Positions 14,712 through 22,900 of a stretch of 40,768 nt of DNA are shown here, piece after piece. The stretch is from positions 1 through 40,768 of the IMG/VR virus record IMGVR_UViG_3300043446_003752; one strand, given 5' to 3'. The translations under genes were made by a program, and so were the position numbers. The stretch comes from a virus. Positions within the stretch are counted from its first letter, which is position 1; each line of letters opens with the position of its first letter. The notes below the pieces were generated by a model that saw nothing but the letters and a program-made list of their open reading frames with translations, was not told where the DNA came from and made no database searches.

Positions 14712-16136
14712 TCAGCTCACCTTCCCGAGCATCCGACCGATCTCCGTGACCATCGACGCGGCCTCCGCGTTCGCCTGCCGCGTCTGGTCCCAGCGGGCGT
14801 CCTTGCGGACCCACGTCTGGAACTCCGCCAGCGACGGGATCGTCGGCTTGCCCTTGCCGTCCCGCGCCGACAGCAGCTTCTTCATCACCGGGTCGTTGAA
14901 GTCCAGCGACCCCGGGTCGCGCTCCAGCAGGGCGCCGGCCTCCTCGAAGTACCCGTTGGTCAGCGCCCGCAGCGACACCGTGGAGTCCTTCGCGAGGTCC
15001 GCGTCCCAGCCCCGGTAGAGGCGGCGGGCCTCCCGGTGCAGCTCGTCGGTGAACTGCCCCTCCGACGCCTTCCCCGCCACCACCTGCTTCGCCTTGTCCT
15101 GGTACCAGGCGTCGTTGCGGGTCACGCCGTTGTCCCGCGCCCACTTCCGCAGGCGGTCGGCCACCTCGCCGACGCTGCCCGCGCCCGTCGTCGCCACCTG
15201 GCCCTTGTTGAACGAGGCCACCTCGGACTGGATGCGGGCCTCGTCCTTGATCCAGCCGCCTGCGATGCCCTGCACCACCAGCGACTTCAGGCCCGTCGGG
15301 GTCATCTTGACGCCGGCGGCGACGGCGATCCTCGCCACCAGGTTGATGTAGTTCTTCACCTCCTGGTCATAGGTCTTCGGGTCGGTGGCGTTCAGGATGT
15401 CCGCGAGCCGCTTGGACTCCGGGTTCTCCCGGTACCACTTCGAGGCCCTGACCGCGCCCTGCCAGCGCGAGACCGACCAGTTCTCCTTCCACGCCTTCTC
15501 GAACACCGCCTTCAGCGACGGAACCGACTCGATGAACCTCAGCCCGTAGCCCACCGACTCGGCGTACTCCGACCTCGTCTGCTTCTTCTCCTCCACCGCG
15601 ATCCCTCCCAGCGAATCGACCGACACCTTCGGCAGCTCCGCGTTCGGAGCGCCGCCCACCAGCTTGTCCACCTTGATCTTCTTGTCGCCGACCGACTGCC
15701 CCCAGCCGGCGTACTTCAGGCCCGCCGCGTCGTAGTACAGCGGCACCTCCTTGATCCGCCCGTCCCACGACGTCGTGATGATGTACGGGGTTCCCTGCTC
15801 GTCGTACTTCGACACGATGGCGATGTGGCCCAGCCCGCCGCGACCGCCCGTCCAGTACACCGGGGCGCCCACCGGGGGGCGGGCGTCGGCGATCAGGTTC
15901 CCCGACCTCGCAGCCGCGGCAGCAGCCGCGGACGCCGACGCACCCGTCCCCGTCAGCCCGAACGCCTTCGACACGAACGCCAGGCACCAGCCCTGATACG
16001 CCGCCCTCCCGACCATCGTCCGGGCCAGCGCCACCGCCACCGCCGGGTCGCCGTCCGCCACCCCCGACCCGAACCTCGGCAGGGTCTGCAACGACCCCCG
16101 CGTGCCCCCCTGGGGGCCGGTGACCGCCCCCGCCAT
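14712..16136 (-). CDS. Virion-associated hydrolase, CHAP/NlpC-P60-like, with helical tail
   Basis: A 474-residue protein. The first ~125 residues form an amidase-type domain: C51 in YQGWCLAFVSKAF, GAPVYWTG (residues 90-97), and H104 in GHIAIVSKYD, matching the Cys-His core of CHAP/NlpC-P60 enzymes that cut peptidoglycan. Residues 170-474 are helical and resemble internal virion proteins, ending RWDQTRQANAEAASMVTEIG. It probably opens the wall during DNA entry. ATG 16136 overlaps the previous stop (ATGA). A structural protein with a dead enzyme domain is possible, though both catalytic residues are present. Confidence 0.78.
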   Translation of the reverse strand: MAGAVTGPQGGTRGSLQTLPRFGSGVADGDPAVAVALARTMVGRAAYQGWCLAFVSKAFGLTGTGASASAAAAAAARSGNLIADARPPVGAPVYWTGGRGGLGHIAIVSKYDEQGTPYIITTSWDGRIKEVPLYYDAAGLKYAGWGQSVGDKKIKVDKLVGGAPNAELPKVSVDSLGGIAVEEKKQTRSEYAESVGYGLRFIESVPSLKAVFEKAWKENWSVSRWQGAVRASKWYRENPESKRLADILNATDPKTYDQEVKNYINLVARIAVAAGVKMTPTGLKSLVVQGIAGGWIKDEARIQSEVASFNKGQVATTGAGSVGEVADRLRKWARDNGVTRNDAWYQDKAKQVVAGKASEGQFTDELHREARRLYRGWDADLAKDSTVSLRALTNGYFEEAGALLERDPGSLDFNDPVMKKLLSARDGKGKPTIPSLAEFQTWVRKDARWDQTRQANAEAASMVTEIGRMLGKVS

Positions 16137-16930
16137 CAGATATCGACCGGAGCCTGCGCCGCAGCCGTCAGGCTGTCCATCCTCGTCGCCCCCGCCACAT
16201 CCCGGCGCTCGGCGTCATACGCCCCCGACTCCGCGTGGTCCTTCGCCACCGCCGCCGGGTTGATCCCGCCCGAGGTGGTCGAGGACGAGTTCCCCTCCGC
16301 GTCGTACGTCGTCGTCGTCGTCTGCGGGCTGGCCGACGCCGCGCCGTTCATCGCCGCCAGGAACGCCTGCACCTCCGCGTCGGAGGCATCCCTGCCGACC
16401 GCGTCCTGCATCGCATTGTCCGCCGACACCTCCGCGTCGCCCTCGTTGAGCTGCTGCACCGACGTGGACGTCACCGTCCGCGGACCCGACGACGAGCCGC
16501 CCGAGGAGCCGCCGCCGGCGGTCGGGTCGCCGCCCGCCGCCACGATCGCCATCGCCTTGTCGAACCACGCCCACACGTTCCCGCCGTCCTGCGTCTGCGA
16601 CACCGCGTAGTCCCACAGATCCTTCGCCGACGTCCACTTCCCCGACTGCGTCGAGGGGTTCCGCAGGATCGTCATCCACTGCTGCACCGCCGTGCGCTCG
16701 GACTCCTTCAGGTCCCAGAACGCCCGCTGCGCCACGTCGGCGTCCATCCGGTCGGCGCCGTGGATCACCCCGCCGTCGGTGTACGTCCCCGTCCGCGGGT
16801 CGTAGTAGCGGAACGACGACGACGGACCCAGCGTCACCTGCCGCTTCGGCTGCACGGCGGCGGCGCCCGCCGAACCGCCCTCCCCGCCGGCAGCCTCCTT
16901 GAGGACGTCGTTCTGATTCGGATCAGCCAT
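16136..16930 (-). CDS. Virion protein carrying RYYDPRTGTY motif
   Basis: A 264-residue, Ala/Gly/Ser-rich and acidic protein. Residues ~38-52 contain SFRYYDPRTGTYTDGG, nearly the same as the first residues of the giant protein encoded next to it (SPFRYYDPRTGTYQGG). The middle has WTSAKDLWDYAVSQ and WFDKAMAIVAAGG; the rest is low complexity with TTTTTYDAEGNSSSTTSGG. It overlaps the end of the giant gene by eight bases. The shared motif suggests both proteins dock on the same partner, perhaps portal or core. No enzyme signature. Confidence 0.6.
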   Translation of the reverse strand: MADPNQNDVLKEAAGGEGGSAGAAAVQPKRQVTLGPSSSFRYYDPRTGTYTDGGVIHGADRMDADVAQRAFWDLKESERTAVQQWMTILRNPSTQSGKWTSAKDLWDYAVSQTQDGGNVWAWFDKAMAIVAAGGDPTAGGGSSGGSSSGPRTVTSTSVQQLNEGDAEVSADNAMQDAVGRDASDAEVQAFLAAMNGAASASPQTTTTTYDAEGNSSSTTSGGINPAAVAKDHAESGAYDAERRDVAGATRMDSLTAAAQAPVDI

Positions 16931-19900
16931 CGCTCTTCCCCTTCTGCGCCGTCACCAGCAGCGAATCGCGGAACATCTGGTACGCATCCGTCGTTCCCAT
17001 CTGCGGCAGGATCACCGCGCGGACGTAGTTGATCACGTTCTGCTGGTAGTCGGGAGCCGTCTCCGCGACCGTCCTCGCGAACAGCCTCACCGAGGCGCGG
17101 TGGACGTCAGTCTGCGTCATCGGGCGCATCTGCCCGGGACGCTTCTCGTCGGGCACCAGCGGCGCCTGGCCCTGCTTGATCAGGAGCACAGCCGAGGCGT
17201 CGTCGCCGATCAGCTTGTTCACCCGCTTGAACGCGGCCTCATGCGGCCACAGCTCCCGGCCCCTCTCCTCCTTGCGGGCCACCCACGCATCGACCTGCGA
17301 CATCAGCGTCACCGGGGACGCCGGGACCCTGCCCTCGTCGGAGGTGGTGTTGCGGAGCCACTCGTCCAGCTCCTTGTTGCCCGCGCGCATCTCCGCCTTC
17401 CTCCTGCGCCCGATCTCGTCAACCCTGTTCGGGTTGATCCCCAGCGACGGGGCCATCGCGCGGGCCTCGGCGATCTGCTGCGACAGCTCGAACCACTCCC
17501 CGACCCGCGTCGCCACGTTCAGGGCGTCGCGGTACTCGCCGAACCCCTTCGGCACCTTCGCCCCGATCCGCCTCGCCTCCGTGTTCGCCGGGAAGTAGTA
17601 CTCCTCCCCCGCCTGTGCCGGGATCAGGAACGGCAGCGCCATGTTCGACCTGCCCGCCTCGATCATCGAGGCGTGGTCGTGCATCCACGCCGCCGACTGC
17701 TTCGTCGCCGCGGGGCGCGCACCCGGCTGGGACGGCTTGTTCACCGACTCCTGGAGCAGCGGCAGCTGCGGGAACAGCTTCGAGAACTCAGCCGTCGCCG
17801 TGCCGAAGGCGTTCACGTCGCCCTCCGCCGTCAGCTCCCGCACCCGCGCCGCGAACACCGGGTTCAGCGTCACCCCGGCGAGGTTCTCGTAGTCGGTGCG
17901 CGGCAGCTCGACCTGCGGCGACGCCGGCAGCAGGAACCGCAGCAGGTAGCGCATCGTCATCATGTTCCGCGCCGCCGCGTACACCCCCGCCTCGCGGTCG
18001 GCCTGCGCCTCCGCGTCCATCATCCCCGGCTGCGCGTACCCGTTCTGCAACCAGTCCGCGAGCGCAGCATCCTTCGCGATCCGCATCTGCATCTCCCGGC
18101 GCTGCTCCGGGGTGCGGACCATCCACGCCTCCGCGACGCCGTCCGGGCCGAGGAGCTGGAGCAGCGGCGTCGGGATCGTCTGCTCCATCAGCGACCGGCC
18201 CTGCGACATCCGCCCGAGGAAGAAGCCCTCGTTGTCGCGGAAGAACTGGCCCACCCCGCCCGTCGCCCCGTCGAAGCCGGGGGCGTTCTTCAGGCCCGCG
18301 TAGGCGAACGCCGCCAGCGGACCCGACAGCGTCGGCACCCAGCCCGCCGCGTCCAGCGACGGCGACAGCATGCTGTACTGCCCGGTCAGGTTCAGGTCGA
18401 TGTCCTGCGGCACCGACACCCCGAGCAGGTTCGACACCTGCTGGAAGACCGCGTTCACGCCCGAGTACACGAAGTACTCGTTGCCCTGGTCGTCCTTCGC
18501 CGACCCGCCCGCGTCCGAGAGCAGGTCGTAGGCCAGCGCCATCTTGTACACGCCCTGCGGGTGGTAGCGGCCCATCCGCATGGCGCGGCGGTAGAAGTCC
18601 TCCGTGGCCCGGTAGAACCGCGCCAGGTTGCGGAGGTGGTAGGCGGCGGTCGTCCGCATCGCCGGGTTGTCCGCCATCATCATCGTCGAAGCCATGCCGT
18701 GGTGCTGCGCCCACTCGACCACATGCGCGGCAGCGGCCTTGCGGGCCTGCTGCGCCACCTCGTCGGCCTCGTCGGCGTCCAGCGACATCGCCGACCGCAG
18801 GCGGACCACCTCGTCCTCATGGAGCTGGTTGATCGCCTTCAGCCGGTAGTTGCCCTGGTTCAGCGGGTGCGCCTGCGCCCACGGGCGCACGTCGGTCGGC
18901 GACGCGGGGACGATGGGGTCGGAGAAGTGCATCCCGAACCGGGCGTTCATGTCTCCCTCGGACGCGAGCGCGTAGCGCAGCCGCTGCGGCACCCGGCGGG
19001 TGCCCTGCGCCCTGCCGTGCTTGCGCCGCAGGTCCTCGATCCGCTTCGCCCGGGCGCGCTGCGCCGGGGTCATGTCGGCCTGAGCCTCCACCATCCGCTG
19101 CCGGTGCTGCCACCCGTTGCTGCGGAACGCCTTGTGCAGCCTGCCGCTGACATCCCGCTGCACATGCACGACGGCCTCCGGCGGCACCGGGCCGTCGATC
19201 TCCACCTCGTTGCGGGAGTTGATGCGGACCCTGCCCTTCAAAGCCGGATGGTTCACGTCGAACACCACCAGCGCGCCCTTGCGACCGGGGGCGCCGTGCC
19301 CCGGCTGGTCGATGGTTCCCGCGGCGTCCGGGTGGTTCCTCGCGTTCACGCCGGGGTTCTCGTTGGCGTAGTGGCGCGCCGACAGCACCGAGTTCATCGG
19401 GGCGCCGCCGTGGTGCGACGGGGAGTCCAGCATCGTCCCGAACACCACGTCGTCGCCGTCCGGGTGGCCGTGGCCCGCCGGCGGCGGGGTGATGCCCTTC
19501 CTCCGCAGGCTCTTGAGGTCCCCGCCGTAGGAGCCGTGGATCGCCAGACCGCCGCCGTGCTCCTCGTTCAGCTTCGCCAGGAAGTCGTACAGGTCGCGGG
19601 GGATGCCGTCCTCGGGGACGTCCAGACCCTCGACGCGCGACTGGCCCTGCCGCAGCCTGGCGCGCTGCGCGTCCGTCGCGGGCGTCCCGCCCGGCAGCGG
19701 CTCGCTGTCGAACTCCACCGCCCGGTACTCCGGGGGCAGGTCGCGGTTCGGCGACAGGATCGCATGCACCTTCTGGATGGCCGGGTGCTTCAGCACATCC
19801 GGGTCGTCCATCAGCTCGCGGGAGGCGATGTGCCCGATCCGCGACCGCAGGTCCGCCTTCTGCTCCTCGAACGCCCGCAGCATCTCGTCGTGCGACACCG

Positions 19901-22900
19901 GGACCGCGTCCCGCGTCCGCGCCGAGCGCGGCAGGAACTCCCCGCGGGACGGGGAGAACACCCAGTCCACGTTGCCGTCCTTCAGCTCCCGCCGCAGGAA
20001 CGTGACGTAGTCCACCGCGTCGGCGACGGTCTTCCCCCGCCACACCATCGGCATCGCCTCGACCGAGCCGCCGTCCGGGACCGCGCTGGAGTACTCGTCC
20101 CACCAGTCGTTGATGCCCTGCTCGATCCGCTCGCGGGCCTGCGACGCCTGCGCGTGCAGCTTCGCCGCCTGCGCCTGCCCCTCGATGTCCCCGCGCAGCA
20201 GCGCCGCGATCATGTCCTCCGCCGGCTTCGCGATCGCATAGGCGTTCATCGAGTTCGCGTGGAAGATCGGAAGCCGCGACATCCGCGAGTTCATCATGCC
20301 CATGTGCCGCCAGAACTCGTCCGACACCGCCAGCCGGCGGTCGCCCAGCCCGATCAGGTGCGAGAACTCCCGCTCCATCGTCCGACCCAGAACCCACGGC
20401 GGGTTCTCCGCGCCCTTGTCGGCGAACATCGCCAGGATGTCGGACTCCTTGACGTTGTCCACCAGGTCGCCGTCGGAGTTCCGGTAGATCGCCGCGTACG
20501 AGTTCCGCTCCGGCACCCACAGCTTGTCCAGCAGCGCCTTGTTCGGCATCAGCCCCGACGAGTCCGACAGGTTGTGGGCCAGGGACGCGAAGTACCGCTC
20601 CGCGAACTCCCGCGGCGACGACGCCGCGACCATGTCGTCGGCCCAGCCCTTGAACCCCTCGTACGGGCCGAGGGAGTCGAAGCCGCCCTCCGCGAACGCC
20701 TTCCGGGTCGCGTCCTCGTTCAGGGCGCGCACCAGCCTCGGGACCGCGTCCTGGTACGCCTGGGCGACCGTGGGGTGGCGGTGCAGCGACTTCGCCACGA
20801 TCTGCGCCAGCGGGCCGTCCTGGAGGAAGATGCTCTGCAACGAGTGGTGCAGCGCGCCGGCGGCATCCTCGGCGCGGCTGGCAGGGATGTTCTGGAAGCC
20901 CTTCACGACGTCCTGGCCGTCGTCGAAGAAGCGCCAGCCCGAGCCTGCGCCCTTCTCCGAGGACAGCAGCGCCTTCGGGTCGCCCTCGAACTGCCCCGAC
21001 ATCCCCAGCCGCACCGAGTCGGCGACCTCGTCGGCCACCGACGCGGAGAACCGGGTGTACGCCGCGCGGACGTAGTCCTCGTCCATCGCCGACATCGACT
21101 TCCCCGCGAACATGCGGCGCATCACCGCGGCGTGCAGGAGCTGGCCGACCTTCTCCGAGTCGCCGGCGGCGAACCAGCCCTGCGCCACCTTCACCTCGTC
21201 CTCGTTCAGGTACGGCAGCACCGAGCGCCGCCACCACGAACGGGCCATCACCTCGGGTGCGATGTTGCCGTCCGCGTCCAGGAGCCGCTCCGTGTCCTTC
21301 GCCGCGGCGGCGCGGGACCGGGACTCCGTCATCACCAGCCCCATCTTCTTCCCCGACCGGAGGTCCTTGCCCCGCTTGCGGAGCGGACCCGTCGAGGCGC
21401 CGAGCATCTCCAGCTGCGAGTGCGCGACGGCGCGGCCCTTCATCGCGTCCGACATGCTCCCGCCCGCGGCGAGGTGGAACGCCCACTCCTCCAGGCTGTT
21501 GCGGAGCGCGAACCGGGGGCCGGCGAGGACGCCGAGGGACCACAGGTTCGTCGCCGTCGCGGCGGGCCGCGACCACGTCATCCCGATCAGGGAGTGCAGC
21601 ACCCCCACCCGCGTCGAGTAGCGGTTCAGCAGCTCCATGTCGGGCATCCTCACCCGCTGCGAGGTCTGGTAGCGGTGCAGCGCGTAGTGCTTCCCGCCGA
21701 CCAGCGACGGCGACCAGAACGGGTTCGACTCGTCGATCAGGTACGGGGTGCCGTCCTTCGCGAGCGCCTTCGCCGCCTTCCGCTCCTCGACCAGCCCGCG
21801 GATCTCCCACGACGTCATCCCGGCGGCGCGGCGCAGGTCGGCCTGCTTGGCCCGCAGCGCATCGATGTCGGCGATGATCCCGCGGCGCTCCGCCGGGTCC
21901 ATGCGCTCCTTGGACAGGCGGCGCTTCAGGCGGGCGAGGTCGGCATCGGCGATCCGCATCTCCTTCGCCACCCGGGAGGCGTCGTCGGTCATCTCCAGGA
22001 ACGCCGCCCGCTGCGTCTCCGACCAGTCCCGGGCCAGCTCGGCCAGCTCGTCGGCGGCGATGCCGAACGTGTCCCGCAGCACCTGGTTGATGTCGCGCTT
22101 CAGTCCGCGCTGCTCCAGCCGGGAGTCGTCCCTGCCCATCCGCATCGCGTCCCGCGCGCCGTCGCGGGCCTGCTTCTTCGCGTCCTGCACGGCGGGACGG
22201 CCCTTCGCGTTCGAGGTCATCGCCGCGGCCATCGCCGGATCGGAGACATCCCCGCCCGTGGCGCGCGCCACCGCGTTGCCCATGTCCGACAGCGCCTGCT
22301 CGGCGGTCTGCCCGAGGGAGTTGATCTCCCCCCGGATCAGCTTCCCCGCGACGTCGTACGCCTCCCGCGACCTGTCGAACCCGTCATCGATCAGGGCCTT
22401 GGACTCGTCGGATGCGAGGCGGCGCAGGTCGCGCATCTCCGCCTGCGTCCCCGCCAGCGCCTGCCCCTGCAACAGGCGCGACTCCCGCTCGTTCGCCCGG
22501 ATGCCCTGGCGGGCGTCCTGGATCGCCTGCGTCGCAGCGTCCATCTCCGCGGAGATGCGGGCGATGTCGGCCTCCGCCGCACCCGACTGGCGGGCGGCGG
22601 CGATCCTGCGGCGCAGCTGGTCACGCAGCGCCCCGAGGGCGCGGACCTCGTCGGCGAGGGACTCGCGGCGGGTGATCAGCGACGCGATCCGCCCGCCGTA
22701 GGCCCTGACCGCGCCGTCGAACGTCGTGTCCTGGGGCGGGACGAACTGCTCGGGCCTGCCGTCCGCGTCCAGCTTCAGCGTGCCGTCGTCCTTCCTCGCC
22801 CCGGTCGGGGCGCCCATGTTGCGCGCCCGGTACTCCCCCTCGGAGATCAGGCTGGCCTGCGCGTTGGCGGGGAGCCTGCGATGGCCGAGGATGATGGGGG